Source of the DNA: Symbiodinium kawagutii
Lineage: Eukaryota; Sar; Dinophyceae; Suessiales; Symbiodiniaceae
Length of the DNA: 64,000 nt
Reading direction: 5' to 3'
NCBI GenBank assembly: GCA_009767595.1
Contig: VSDK01015799.1
Location: forward strand, 594,858 to 658,857
The position numbers and the translations under genes were made by a program. Shown here piece after piece: positions 12,601 through 22,567 of this stretch; positions within the stretch are counted from its first letter, which is position 1, and each line of letters starts with the position of its first letter. Under the pieces are notes generated by a model. That model was given only the letters and a program-made list of their open reading frames with translations, was not told the origin of the DNA and made no database searches.

Positions 12601-15600
12601 GGCCACGCCCCAAAGCCACCCCATCCACCAGCCTTTTTGGCCACGTCCTTCCGGCACCCAGCAACCCACCACCAGCCTCATCCACCTGGCAGGGATCTCC
12701 CTCAAGCCAATAGCAGTCCGCCGGCACGATATCTCCACCGCGCATGAACAAAATGTCCCCGGGCACCACTTGCACCACCGGCAAACTGTCGAACTTGCCG
12801 TTCCTGCACACGAAACATCATGTTATTCCAGAGCTTGATGTCACACCCGTCAACGGTTATCACAATGCTTGGTACAGAAGTGGCCCATATCATACTCCCG
12901 AAAGACCCTCGGAAGGAATGCGATTGGCTCGCCCTTGATCAGAATGGAAGAAAAATGATATGTCGCAAGAAAATGGTGATCATGATCACGACGAATCATG
13001 ACAGTGAACTTGACAATCAAACAAGTCCCATCTAAAGATATCTGGCAGTGGGTCAAAACCCTGTACCCCTGGTTCCCTTCTAATTAACTATTGTTTTCCC
13101 TACGAAATTGTTGGTTATCATCTCCCATAAAATTGGTTGGTTAATATTGAGCCATAGCGATATTGTTGGTATATCCCCTACAGTTAGTCATTCTCCCCCA
13201 ATATTAACCATTAACCAACTAGTTAACCATGATGAGTTGGTCGGTTCATTGCTTGACCCAGCTGGCCACTGCATCACCACCTTCCGCAGCAACTTTTCCA
13301 TCACAGAGGCATCCCCAAACGCCGCGTTGCCGGCACCGCGTTGGCGCCTCTTCACGGGCATCTTCTTCTCAAGCCCCGCCTTCAGCGCATCCACCGAGGC
13401 TTGCGCGCTCTTCCTGAGCGAAGCTGGAGCGAAGCTGATGGAAGTTCCACTGCCACAGCGGTGCGTGCGCATCACAAATCTTCCCACAGCTGGGGGGGAT
13501 GACTTTTGTTGAAGCTTCGTAGATAACAGATTGTTTGGAGATCCGGTGATTTTGTTGAAGATCTGCTGATTGCTTCGTGCTGGATGTCATATATGTCTTA
13601 CTGAGAGATTTGCTGATCGCTAATCCTGGATGTCATATTGGATGAGATGGATCTCCCAGTAAGAATGCAGGATGATTGACCTGATTCAGAGATTATTGGG
13701 TGAAGAGGATAATTTAGTATAGTGTGCCGCGTAGAAATGCTAGTTGTTTTGATTCTCAGCAAGGGGTAAATCCGAGAAGTATAGACTTATCTACTTGCAG
13801 CCAATTCGACGGAAGGTGGCGTACTTGATATACCCCTGTATGGTGCACATGCAGTGTGGAACTACATTGAAACGAACAAATCTGCGACTTCACTTCAACA
13901 CTACCAAGCTTCACAGGGTGATTTGGGTTTTCCAATCTCAGGAAAAGAGATGGCCAATCATGAAATAAAACAAACCATTGGTTATTGGATATCCACCACC
14001 GACAAGGGATGATTCACCAACCATATTCACGCAATACGTTGCTAACAACTAAATACAATGAATATCATAAATCCACTATCCGTATCATATATTGCTGCGA
14101 CTCAAAGCTTGCTACCCGCCACCACAGAATATGCAAAGATTCGCTAATGGGCAATGCTAATAAACCTTCGCGGTGATGGTCGGCCAATGACTCTACAAAG
14201 TTTGTCGCCACTGTGTTGCGAGGACCCATGGCCGATGCAAAAGCCATGGATTCCAATACGACCGTGCTGATTGAAGAACCCATCGTTGAACTCTGAGGTC
14301 GGATTTGGTGTTCACAAAACGCTCGAATGATTAGGTCACAAGTGATAAATCCAACTGTGAATCAATGTATAGATAAACCGTGAATGTAGAGCCGGCGCGC
14401 CGTGCAACCAAAGATCTCCTCGAAGAAGCCCAAGGTGCCGTTCGTCATCAACAATACCTTGGTCACATCGAAAAGTTGACAGAAACCACCATGACCAATG
14501 GGAGAAATGCATGGCTTTGGAGGTCTCACCAATCAAGACGACTGTGGTTGAAGGATCAATCCCAAATAGTTACTGACTACTGCTAAGATAAGAGTGTATG
14601 AATGGTGATAAATCCCAACCACCAAGCCCGAAATGTTCCATTCGTGTCGCTGGACAGCTGAATCTTTAGCGATTCCCTGTAGCGATTCCCGCTGCTGTAT
14701 GCCTGATCTAGCTCTATCCCTCATGGTGGACCTAGGAGTGAATAAAACCACAAGGTCCCTCGCGCTTAGAACGGAATGAAGGGGCATCAAACATCAACGG
14801 GTTGGTTGTGAACCATTCAGTAGCCACAAGTTAATCTGCATCACGCGGTCTCTACATTCAACCAAGATTTGGGGGTTTTAATCATTGCGTTTTGTTGGAT
14901 CAGTCCACTGACATCAATCTGCTGGCGCACTTCAAAAGGGAGCTCTCAATGTCTCGTGGGCCACCCACTGGGGTGGACCTGGGATTGTGTGTGGCTCTTG
15001 ATGCTCTTGATTCTTGGACTATGAGATCATCCACATTGACTTCCCACAAAGATTAGTGACTCCACAAAGATTTGGAAGAATGTCTTATCCTCTCTGCAAA
15101 GGACCCCAGTCCAGAAACAATTAAAACCAGATTTAATTCGATGCCGGCAGTCGTGGAGACCATTCAAGACCAATTGAAACCAGAGTTAATTGCACACAAA
15201 CCAAGGTGAGAACAACGCTCTGCCCCAGCGCCTTCCATCAAGTACATCTGGGTTTAATTAAATTGCTATTGCTGGGGCCCTCATCAGAAAACAATTAAAA
15301 CCTGACTAAATTGTCTGCGGAACAATGGAATACCTTTCAGGTATGAAACAATTGAATCTGGAGTTGATTTTTATTGACTCTTACCGTACCTTCATTGATT
15401 TTCACTCTGCGCAGGTCTAAATATGACCAGGTTCGGATAGAATCCGGGAACCTCACTTCGACCATGCAGCAGAACCACCAGTGGGATAAATAGAATTGCG
15501 CTTCCATGTTCCATGACGGGTTCAGCCAGTATCACAAACCACAGGGTTTGAAGTGCCAGAGCAAAAGTGGCCGCTCCAAATGGCTTGAAGTGCCACGCAG

Positions 15601-17447
15601 CTCCGTTCTTGGGGTGTTTGATTTTGGGCCCGTGCCCTCGACGGCTCCCAGAAAAAACTTGGACCCGACGACTGCAACTTGCATCTGGCCACCATGATGA
15701 TTGTGAAGTCGGGCCAGTTCTGAATCATGAAGCATAGCCTCAGGGCACATTCGAAGCTGCATCCTATCATCAGATTCCTTTCAACCAGGACTAGCCTTTG
15801 TGCAGGTTCCCAAAAAGTCCAAGGGACAAGGCGGCGCACAGGATCATGATCTGCATGGGTCCAGTGAATTGCTTCAGAAACATCTTCCACAGCGGCTCCT
15901 CGCAGTGACAAGAACAAGAACAAAAACAAGAACAAGAACAACAACAGCACCAGCAGCACCAGCAGCACCAGCAGCACCAGCAGCACCAGCAGCACCAGCA
16001 GCAACAGCTTCAGCAAAAGCAACAGCAAAAGCAACAGCAACAAGAACCACGACAACAACCACTGCAACAACAAGTGGCAACTGCAACAGCGACAGCAAAA
16101 ATAACCACCTGTTCTTCTCAGTGATTGTTCGAAAAGAACACCTTCTGGCTGCACTTAGCTCGAGAGTTCTAATCTGGACCCCACGTAAGAGACCCAGTAC
16201 CGTACCTGCCATCGCAGGTGCTGGCCACTGCTAGTGCAGAGTGCGCACTTTTTGTGCTGCATCCCGATGTCATATCCCTACTCACTAATGACATCTCCAT
16301 GATTGCACTATGTATTGGTTATTATCTAAAGGACATCATTGTCAATTTCATCGTACTAGGGATCAGACAGAGGCGGTACCCAGGTGCACCCCAAAAGCAA
16401 GTGTTTGAAGTTGAGATAGCCAGGATAAATATGGCTTACAGTGGAATATATATGTATCTATACATATATACAATATATGTAAACACTTTGTAAACCAGCT
16501 TATAGCTTTGATCAAGAGGATACTGCGGTTGGCTATGAAGTTGGCTTAGTTTGGTCAGTTCACTAGGACAGGATGAATCAGTTGTGAACTTGTTTGACTA
16601 TAGCTTATTGTGACTAAACAGCTTTTGAAGTCTGGACTTGCGCCTGGGAGGTAGCCCTCGGGACCCTTGGCTCCTTTTCTTCTGGCACCTCGTTCAGACC
16701 ATACCTCAGGGAAAAAACATCACTCTGCTGGGTGCACAGCATCTCGAAAATCTATCAAAATCTGGTTTCGATCGTGGTTTCAGTCACGAGATCTGGGAAG
16801 TGGTAACTTGTGAGTTCCTGGTTCAGCGCTGTTTCATAACAAGCTCCCAAAGACTCCTAAAAACGTTCAAATCAACAAGCCAAGAAAGGTACTTCGCTAT
16901 ATCAAGGCCCCATACCTAAATTGGCTGGAGTTGTTATTCACAAAGGCTCAATCTGTAGCACTTTGATAGGGCTGAAACATGAAAATTAGGAAAGGGTACC
17001 AAAACAATTGACAAGTTGGGCAGTTTCAAAGAATTGGAAGCTCTGTTTTCCTGGACCTGCTGCATCCCAGATTGACAAACCCCACCGCATCTCAAAAAGA
17101 TGCGGCATCACCTTGCCAAGAGGAAATGAACACCTGAATCCATTTAGCTGTCCACGACCCTTGAAACTAATATGTTCTCAATTTGCAAAAAACAAACAAA
17201 CGATAATAACCTTAGAAATTGATCATTTGCCTCGGCAAAAACCCTTAGCAGCTGCCTCACCAAAAAACAAACCAAAAATTCTGCTTCCAAGGCACTTCTT
17301 CACCAACTCGGCCACCTGTCCATCGTTCAAGCCCTTCAACAGGCCTTCCTTGTCGTTGTCGAGCTGTGCCAGCTGGAAGGGTGGCGCCAATGGCCCGGCT
17401 GCGGTGTTGTCGCCATCCTCCAACTTGCGGTAGTCTACGGAGGCCAT
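534..17447 (-). CDS. P3A-type plasma-membrane proton ATPase, 5' part (12 exons, runs off left edge)
   Basis: This gene encodes the N-terminal part of an ATP-driven H+ pump of the P-type family. Proposed exons, 5' to 3': 17447-17296, 16704-16674, 15898-15796, 15763-15693, 14457-14417, 13413-13348, 12803-12677, 12103-12002, 11798-11709, 11378-11283, 1355-1251 and 621-534. All phases close into one open frame of about 357 codons. Seen in order: a basic-acidic N-terminus, [12 protein letters not shown], the first membrane hairpin with NWPDFTIIM, the actuator domain with GDIVPAD and [11 protein letters not shown]3, M4 with [11 protein letters not shown], and CSDKTG with the phosphorylated Asp at about codon 355. 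Spacing matches plant and protist H+-ATPases. Introns begin GT, GC or GA. The catalytic, nucleotide-binding and C-terminal parts lie beyond base 1. The intron 11282-1356 contains another gene. The PVALP signature and lack of Na/K or Ca pump signatures favour P3A; the ion itself is inferred. Confidence 0.9.
1251..1355 (-). CDS. Proton ATPase exon 11 (M4, ion-binding PVALP)
   Basis: The 35 codons read [18 protein letters not shown] then [17 protein letters not shown], the M4 helix. Its Pro-Val-Ala-Leu-Pro kink forms part of the ion site in P-type pumps. It starts after GGCGCAG and ends AAG|GCGGGG, a GC donor. It joins exon 12 as [10 protein letters not shown]. Confidence 0.9.
1400..1480. repeat. 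GGTGGATGT-type low-complexity tract
   Basis: G-rich imperfect repeat of GGTGGATGTGGTGG in the intron upstream of ATPase exon 11. It produces Gly-rich and Thr/Ser-rich false ORFs. Confidence 0.85.
1911..2378 (-). CDS. Kinase last exon, four degenerate EF-hand repeats and stop
   Basis: An open frame of about 150 codons ends at TGA 1911-1913. Four EF-hand-like loops are visible: [39 protein letters not shown] and [12 protein letters not shown]. The second and fourth keep the central Gly, the hydrophobic residue and the last acidic position, but none has a canonical Asp-x-Asp-x-Asp/Ser-Gly loop. Calcium binding may therefore be weak or lost. The 5' boundary of the exon is uncertain. Confidence 0.82.
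   Translation of the reverse strand, partial: QRSPMQKTIMYSTVAFAGLHNHFMEQLRVAFLYADRGKGGQGISCFEFVELGRRFSRFRPQELRQIFACANVSRTGKLSYCEWLAACAPAEWYQDTCNASRAFETLDVKRLGFVCAADLCQLSTLEKDSIEAEIRRSFPNGDGRLSFQDFVACNG
1911..10360 (-). CDS. Calcium-dependent-kinase-like Ser/Thr kinase, nested gene
   Basis: This gene encodes a protein kinase with C-terminal EF-hand-like repeats, resembling the CDPK family. Proposed exons: 10360(or 10336)-10219, 9752-about 9682, 9123-8947, 8605-8519, 8203-8093, 7069-6906, 5264-5060, 3853-about 3750 and about 2378-1911. Seen in order: glycine loop [12 protein letters not shown] lysine, the hinge [35 protein letters not shown] and [13 protein letters not shown], then four degenerate EF hands and a TGA stop. 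All residues needed for catalysis are present, so it should be active. Phases close between the exons from 9123 to 3853. The link from 3853 to 2378 is unresolved and may contain one more exon. The gene lies wholly inside the 11282-1356 intron of the proton ATPase, on the same strand. Substrate and calcium response are unknown. Confidence 0.88.
2596..2900. repeat. Degenerate ACTAACT / CTATCCATCC repeat
   Basis: About 300 bp made of variants of ACTAACT, grading into CTAT and CCATC units. It lies just upstream (genomically) of the last kinase exon, in its preceding intron. Confidence 0.85.
3750..3853 (-). CDS. Kinase exon, subdomain XI
   Basis: The exon reads [19 protein letters not shown] then [11 protein letters not shown], the conserved Arg and HPWF end of the kinase fold. 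It starts after TCCCAAG. The 3' end is uncertain: several GA or GC donors follow the codons for AAING. Confidence 0.85.
5060..5264 (-). CDS. Kinase exon with activation segment and APE
   Basis: The 68 codons include [30 protein letters not shown] and KVRYQQLS. These are kinase subdomains VIII to X. The exon starts after CCTAAAG and ends TCA|GACACT, a GA donor. It joins 3853 as [15 protein letters not shown], matching the usual spacing before the last kinase helix. Confidence 0.9.
6906..7069 (-). CDS. Kinase exon with catalytic loop and DFG
   Basis: The exon contains [19 protein letters not shown] and [11 protein letters not shown]. Between the catalytic loop and DFG there is an extra stretch of about 20 residues rich in Gly, Ser and Pro, longer than in a typical CDPK. 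It ends GAAGA|GCTTAG, a GC donor, in phase with 5264. This gives an activation loop of about ten residues between DFG and [11 protein letters not shown]. Confidence 0.9.
7865..7931. mobile_element. MITE-like element, family 1, copy A (diverged, shorter)
   Basis: GTTCTTAGAATAGGGAACCCC at the left end and GTACCCCTGTTCTGAGACAC at the right end form an imperfect inverted repeat of the same design. The centre is shorter than in the other copies. It lies in the kinase-gene intron between 8093 and 7069. Confidence 0.45.
8093..8203 (-). CDS. Kinase exon, hinge and helix D/E
   Basis: The 37 codons read [12 protein letters not shown] through [13 protein letters not shown]. The exon starts after GGCCGAG and ends CAG|GTGCGA. 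It joins 7069 as [10 protein letters not shown]. Confidence 0.9.
8519..8605 (-). CDS. Kinase exon, subdomains III-V
   Basis: The 29 codons read [19 protein letters not shown] through IHLVM, the N-lobe strand leading to the hinge. The exon ends ATG|GCATCT, a GC donor, and joins 8203 as [11 protein letters not shown]. Confidence 0.9.
8947..9123 (-). CDS. Kinase exon with glycine-rich loop and ATP-binding Lys
   Basis: The 59 codons begin [16 protein letters not shown] and contain [14 protein letters not shown] and [11 protein letters not shown], which are kinase subdomains I and II. The exon ends GAG|GTGTGG and joins 8605 as [15 protein letters not shown]. The sequence upstream is also open for about 15 codons, so the true acceptor may lie a little further upstream. 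Confidence 0.9.
9682..9752 (-). CDS. Kinase gene exon 2 (linker)
   Basis: The frame reads [18 protein letters not shown] and DSKLMK, with third codon positions mostly G or C. It starts after CTACAG. The 3' end is uncertain: AAG|GCGGGA at 9682 is in phase with the next exon at 9123. No known domain was recognised. Confidence 0.45.
10219..10360 (-). CDS. Kinase gene exon 1 (probable start, Arg-rich N-terminus)
   Basis: A G+C-rich frame begins at ATG 10360 or ATG 10336 ([15 protein letters not shown]) and continues to [18 protein letters not shown]. It ends ACAG|GAGCGG, a GA donor. It joins 9752 in phase as KTG-GFARG. The Arg/Ala-rich start could be a targeting peptide, but nothing proves this. 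I did not recognise a domain. Assignment to the kinase gene rests on position, strand and phase. Confidence 0.5.
11283..11378 (-). CDS. Proton ATPase exon 10 (M3), upstream side of the giant intron
   Basis: The exon encodes [15 protein letters not shown] and a strongly hydrophobic M3 ending CSALLEL. It ends CTG|GTGAAA. The next in-phase exon of the family ([10 protein letters not shown]4) is 9.9 kb away at 1355. The join LLEL|VELTEV keeps frame and gives normal M3-M4 spacing. Confidence 0.85.
12002..12103 (-). CDS. Proton ATPase exon 8 (TGES motif)
   Basis: The exon encodes [17 protein letters not shown] followed by a segment ending [12 protein letters not shown] is the dephosphorylation motif of the actuator domain, found in all P-type ATPases of this branch. 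It is bounded by CCGCCCAG before and AAG|GTGGAA after. It is followed by exon 9 (11798-11709), which encodes [19 protein letters not shown]. Confidence 0.9.
12677..12803 (-). CDS. Proton ATPase exon 7 (actuator domain, GDIVPAD)
   Basis: The frame reads [19 protein letters not shown], then [17 protein letters not shown] and VDEA. This is the start of the P-type ATPase actuator domain. The exon begins after TGTGCAG and ends GATGAG|GCTGG, a GC donor. The preceding junction, from 13348, splits an AGG arginine codon. Confidence 0.88.
13049..13078. repeat. Short dispersed repeat, copy 1
   Basis: GTGGGTCAAAACCCTGTACC followed by CCTGGTTCCC. It is nearly identical to 35984-36012. It lies in the proton-ATPase intron between 13348 and 12803. 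Confidence 0.5.
15693..15898 (-). CDS. Proton ATPase exons 3-4 (first transmembrane hairpin)
   Basis: Exon 3 (15898-15796) reads [18 protein letters not shown] then a hydrophobic stretch (M1). Exon 4 (15763-15693) ends in NWPDFTIIM, the start of M2. An in-frame TAG after the codons for LHKG forces a break. The only phase-correct solution I see is a 32-nt GC-AG intron at 15795-15764, giving [13 protein letters not shown]. The alternative is a sequencing error or a segment of different length. Confidence 0.72.
15905..16090. repeat. CAGCAC/CAGCAA array in ATPase intron 2
   Basis: A CAG-based array with CAGCAC and then CAGCAA/AAAGCAACAG variants. It lies in the intron between exons at 16674 and 15898. 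The long Leu/Val and Ala/Pro frames it opens are not genes. Confidence 0.9.
16674..16704 (-). CDS. Proton ATPase exon 2 (31 nt micro-exon)
   Basis: This very short exon encodes [10 protein letters not shown], the conserved N-terminal motif (YGxNELxEK) of P3A pumps. It is bounded by CTGAG before and AAG|GAGCCA after. The intron on its 3' side therefore starts with GA. It restores phase between exon 1 and exon 3, which begins [11 protein letters not shown]. It is too short to find by ORF length; I found it by looking for the expected motif. Confidence 0.75.
17296..17447 (-). CDS. Proton ATPase exon 1 with initiator Met
   Basis: The exon starts at ATG 17447 ([14 protein letters not shown]) and ends in the N-terminal cytosolic helix [13 protein letters not shown]. 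This corresponds to the segment before 'YGxNELxEK' in P3A pumps. Exon end AA|GTGCCT joins exon 2 (16704) to read VKKYGLNEV. No stop interrupts the frame and no better upstream Met was seen. The exon is distinctly richer in G+C than the surrounding intron. Confidence 0.82.
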
Positions 17448-18819
17448 GCCTCAGCCAAACGACAGGCGCCCAATGGCTTGCCATGACGAGTCCATAGTGA
17501 CACAAGCTCCACTCAGCTTCATAGTGAAGAGTTGTTGCTGAAGATGTTGATGTTGCTACAGTCTTGAGCATATCTCTGCTTAATCTTGTTGTATATTGAA
17601 TAGACAACTACACCAATGTTGTCAACAAGAAGTGACTAAAAATGATACTGTAAACCACCTTGGGTGAACCTCGTTCACCAGCTTGGGCATTGGGGGCTGA
17701 TGAGATACCACAACGATGGTGTTCCTACTCAGAGCTATGGCCAGGTTTCGTGTGTACTGTATCACAGTTTTTTCATGCATGGGTTGATCATACTTGGTTT
17801 ATCTTGAAACGATGATCAACCCAGAAATTGTTTGATACAGGGTCCTCAACATGGAACCTCCATTCATCGTTGACCCGCTGCCAAGTGAACAGTTGGAGTG
17901 GTAAGCTTTTTGGTACCCGCAAACACTACTGTGGCAGGCTGTGGTTGGCCATTAGGAAATATCCACCAAAAGCCGTGCAGTGACACCAGTGGGTCCCAAA
18001 ATGGATCTCTGCTCGGAGAATGTCCCACTGCTATGGTTCAGCTACGAGTCAGCCCCCAAGCTAGGTTGGGTGCAAACCCTTTTACCAGTCAACTTTAGGA
18101 TGTTCGATGCTACAATTGCGATTCTGATGTAGTAGTAGAGTACCAAGTGGCATACAAAGATCTTTGGAAAAAACGATAATATTTGACGTTGACAGTGCTT
18201 GTTTGTAACCAATTGATGATGGACCACATAATGATCACACAGTATCTATTCCCGCTACCGTTCACCATCGACTCCCCGGAACAGTTCGTTCACCAAAGGA
18301 CGAGGACCTGACCGAACCAGGAGAATGATTCAGATTGGAAAATCCAAGTTTGCGCTTGCTGTCTTGGGACACTGACTCAATACAGTATATGTTGTAAATC
18401 ACAATTATAGATGATTGTACATATTTTGGGATGATAGTAATCCTCACCCATGTTGTACCTATAGTGCTGTCCGCGGTTGGTTCCTACCTCATCCGCGGCT
18501 GGTTCGTGCCAGAAGGAACAGCCAACCATCAACCATCACAGCCTGGATTCCCATGACCATGATCTCAGGAAAGTGTCTATTATATAACCGGGTAGGTAGC
18601 TACTAAGCCAAAAGCATCTATGAGCATATACACCATCATCTTTGACCTGCAAAATGATGACCTCATTTCCAAATATGTCCAATAGGGAAATGATCAACAC
18701 ACAGCGGATTTTCCAGCCAGCTATGTTGGAGGAATTGTGCTGACATTTATAAATATGTATAACCTGGTAAGTAAAAAACTCAAGCTTCATCAACGAGGAA
18801 ATAACTTCAGGGGTGCCAC

Positions 18820-18945
18820 CATCGCCCCAAGACTGCATTCTTCCCGAGACTCTTCAGGTGGCTGCGTGGCTGCCAGTCGTATCCAGTGATGGCAAAGCTG
18901 AAAAGCTGCGAGCCAACAGGCGAAGTGATCGTCTCGGGGGCTGTT
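18820..18945 (-). CDS. Unassigned candidate exon in the spacer
   Basis: A G+C-rich minus frame reads TITSPVGSQLFSFAIT then GYDWQPRSHLKSLGK. Third codon positions are mostly G or C only in this frame. An AG (GCGAACAG) precedes it. No family was recognised. It could be a lone exon of an unseen gene or a decayed copy. Confidence 0.3.
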
Positions 18946-21649
18946 CGCAGAAATCATGGGTCGTATGGCCATTCGTCAGGTATATTGCATACTCAGATGC
19001 GCAGCTGGAGATAAAATTGGGAAAGCTCACTATGCCTCAACTCTTCACCATGGTTGCTAACCACTCACCAACGGTGGTGTATCTCCGAATCCTCCCCATT
19101 CCTATCTCCCAACTTGCAAAAGCACTGGACCACTTGGCGCTTCACGTCTTATGCTTAGGAATGGCTGCGAATGATTCCCTTGACCATTAGTAGCGAATAG
19201 TGGTAATGAAAGTTGGTCAAGGGGAATCATAGTCTCCGTCACAGCGGGCCCATGCGGGCCGTGTTGGTAACTTAGAACTCATGGCCTGAAGCTGCTAACG
19301 ATCTCCAATTGATTGCTTGACTCAGTTTAAAGCTTCATAAGAGCCCCATGAGGAATCCCCTACCCCACACAAATGAGGAAGTTGTTTAGAACTAAGGCAA
19401 CTCCTCCTGTTGGTGGGTAGACCAACTTCTAACTGTCGGGACTCGTAAGTAAGTGGCTGATGAATACCCTCACCCTGAAGCACCAGCCAGTCCACCCTTG
19501 AGTGTCTATGAAGTTTCGGATACCAAGAAACAAAAGTTGTTTCTGCCTGGTTGTATACCAGCCTTTCCCCTGGAAGCCTATGATCATTTTGGGGATCTGC
19601 CACCATGGAATCACCAACGACAAAAACCCCGGGTCGGTCCGCTCCGCAATGACAATCGACAGTCAACAGTCACCAGCGATGCCCACCAGTTGGATAACAT
19701 GTAATCCTCCAGAACATCGATCCATGAAATTCCACGTGTTTCACCCGGTTCAAAATCATCCGTGGATCCTTTTTGATCATGAAATCATTGGATAACCATC
19801 TGAGGTATTGATGCTGGTTATAACCATGAGTATTGAGCACAACATGGATGATCATTCCACTTTGTAACTGGTTGGTAAACATGGTCAGCAACTATCCTAA
19901 GAGGCTGATCATCCAAGAAGTCACTAGTCACGCGACTGGAACTGGAGCACATTTTCTAATGACGCCATTGCTGCACCTGAGGACCTTTGCCACAGGGAGA
20001 GGCACCCTACGCGTTTTCTGGGCCCCAGACTTTTGCAAATGGTTCGCCACAGAAACAAGTGGGCCAACCACAGAATGTTGCTGAAGAATTGTTGAGAATG
20101 ATTAGATTTCATAGATACTCTTGATCAATATAACTTGCCAATTTCCCACCTGGGTTAGTGATGAAACGCCTTGGTGTCAGCTGGGACCCGCCGTACAGCT
20201 GGATCGAGTGCCAGCAAAATCGGCCGTGGTGCAATTCGTGTCAAGGTGAAGAAAAATATGATGAAGAAGAATAGTTGGTTTCACACTGCCTGGCCCTAGG
20301 TGAGTGACGTACCAACAACATTCAGCAAGACTTGGTACTGGTTGATTGCACAGACTTCCTCAAAAGAACTTAACGTTGTTCAACCTACAATTATCAGCCA
20401 TCATTAAGCAGTATTCTAACCATGAACCACCAGTGTATTAAGCAGCTTTTTGCTACACAAAAGACCAGGACACAGAGTTGTTTTTGTGAGCCGATTCCCA
20501 CCAGACTTCTAAAAATACCCCCACATTTCGCCCCTTGGACTGACACGAGAGGATGTTGCAAGTTGAGAGTTGCCGACCATGCCCCATGGTGGGTGCTGGT
20601 TGATATGCAGGTGAAATAGATAGCAGCAGGCATGGAACCAATGATGGGGATTGCATGGAGCCAATGGTACTCGGGATCAACAATAGCAAAACACTAGATG
20701 TTGGTTGAGCATAAATTACTATGGATAGTTGTCATACTCCAGTAGCAGAAGCTTATTGTTGGCTTCCCCCAGTTTCGCGATTGTGAGCCGTATTCTTCTT
20801 ATGGAAAAACTACATTATGAACCAAAGTTGTGATACTACATTATTGGAATTTCCGTATTATGAAGCAATAGCTTATTTCTTATGAGTTTTTTGACGCATA
20901 TAGATATTCCTTTGTGTATTAATCTATTTCTTTATCTATCTATTCACAGGATACCCCATTTCTAATAGCAAGACTGTTCTACCCGTGTGCGACGTATTTT
21001 TCACCTTGCAACAACTTGGCCGCCTGCTGATCTGTCACTGCGGAGCTGTCCGGCACTGCATGGCGACACTGTCAGCTGACCAGCGTCAGCACGTGTTATG
21101 GTTGACTCTTCAATCCTAGACATTCACAAGTAGTACCAGCTATGTACCATGTAGTACCTGCTATGACCCCCGCCAGGGGGTTCGGTTTTTTTCCTGGAAA
21201 GCACGCTTTTGGTACAAGCAGGTCGATCTGGAGTGTTACATTGACCTGCTAGTTGCATGCATAGTTTTTGATCGTGGAAGTATCCCAGGTCTTGATCTTG
21301 TTCCCTCTGGTTGCCTGGCAGACCCTCTGCAAATGTACGTCAGCAGCAGCAAATCAGTGCTGCTACCATTTCCAAATGACACAATTGGGAAAATTTAACG
21401 AGGGCAATTGGCATCATGAGAATGAATCATCCACATGCGGTTTCTGGACTTCGGACCAGCGGATTTGTGTCAAACATCTTACCGAACCTAGATGTTCAAG
21501 TTGCGGGCTCAGCAAAGTAAGTTCGTAAACATTAAACTTGCGAACTGACCCTTCTCAGCCATTAGCAACCATTGTTACACATATTCTAACCATTGACCTT
21601 GCCAGTATTGTCATGAACAAATCTTAACAGTCAAAATGGCCAGCCAATG

Positions 21650-21785
21650 CACCTGGACTTGCGAGATCGTTGTTGAAGAAGGCATCTTAGCGGCTCGGCC
21701 CACGCAGTGTCACTACGCCATCCTAGCGGAGACAGCCCAGGAAGCTTCGGAATCGCGATCGAGTCGTCCGGTCCGTGGCCCAACC
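21650..21785. CDS. Unassigned candidate exon in the spacer, strand unclear
   Basis: A G+C-rich block stands out from A+T-rich spacer. The minus frame reads LPGLSPLGWRSDTAWAEP; the plus frame opens at ATG 21636 and ends at a TAA after about 50 codons. Both look plausible. Gene direction in the rest of the window favours minus. No family was recognised. Confidence 0.25.
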
Positions 21786-22471
21786 AGGTAAGTTCATGGG
21801 CTGTACCAGTAGTGATCAGCACCTGAATTCCTGTGGTCATGGCTATGTCTGCTAGTTCGGGCAACTGCTAACCATCAACAAACCAGTCATCCTCCCAAGA
21901 TCAGTCGACTGATCCAACTCGGACTGCGTGTGCGATCTACGACAGCCTTTGAAGGTCGGCCCTTCCCGCTTCAAAGTGCAGGAATCTAGGAATCTATATG
22001 TATAATGAACTTATGTCTATATATGTAAATATAGACCAATATATTAGTATCAAAAAATATGTCATTCATATATAGAATCTATGTGATTTCTACGTGTGTT
22101 TGATTTTTTCTTCAAAGGCTCCATCTCTGAATTCAGCTGCACCAATATCTGCACGTGTTTTCTGTTCCAAGAATCCCAAAGGTCTGGAAAAACATAATTG
22201 AAAACAAAAGTCAAGGGTGGATGGTTTTTTGAATTGATCGGTCTTTTGTGAAGTATTTGTTTCTATGGTTTAGAATCTATATATATATATATTCATATGT
22301 TTTGAAATTGTGTGTTCTTTTCTATTTGCTGGGTTCGAACAAGTCTCCAATGTTGGATGCCCAGTTTCGATATTTCAAAGTCCTGACTTTCACTCACTTG
22401 CTTACAAATTACTTGGTTCTCAACCTGGGAGCTACACACCCTTGGGCAAACCAGAAAAGCATATGTTCAGC

Positions 22472-22567
22472 GGTTTCTCAAAATAGTGGACCCCCAAAAT
22501 CAACGGTTCTATTACCATAAATGGTTCATAACTGGATGATTTGGCGGTCCCCTATTTTGAGAGACCC
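22472..22567 (+). mobile_element. MITE-like element, family 1, copy B
   Basis: A 96 bp unit with inverted ends GGTTTCTCAAAATAG-TGGACC and GGTCCCCTATTTTGAGAGAC. The centre contains CTGGATGATTTGG as in copy C. It is located in the spacer. Confidence 0.62.

Noticed and set aside
15522-16154. A 210-codon minus-strand frame with poly-Leu/Val
   Set aside because: It arises from the CAGCAC array in an ATPase intron. The real coding in this stretch (EPLWKMF...) is in another frame.
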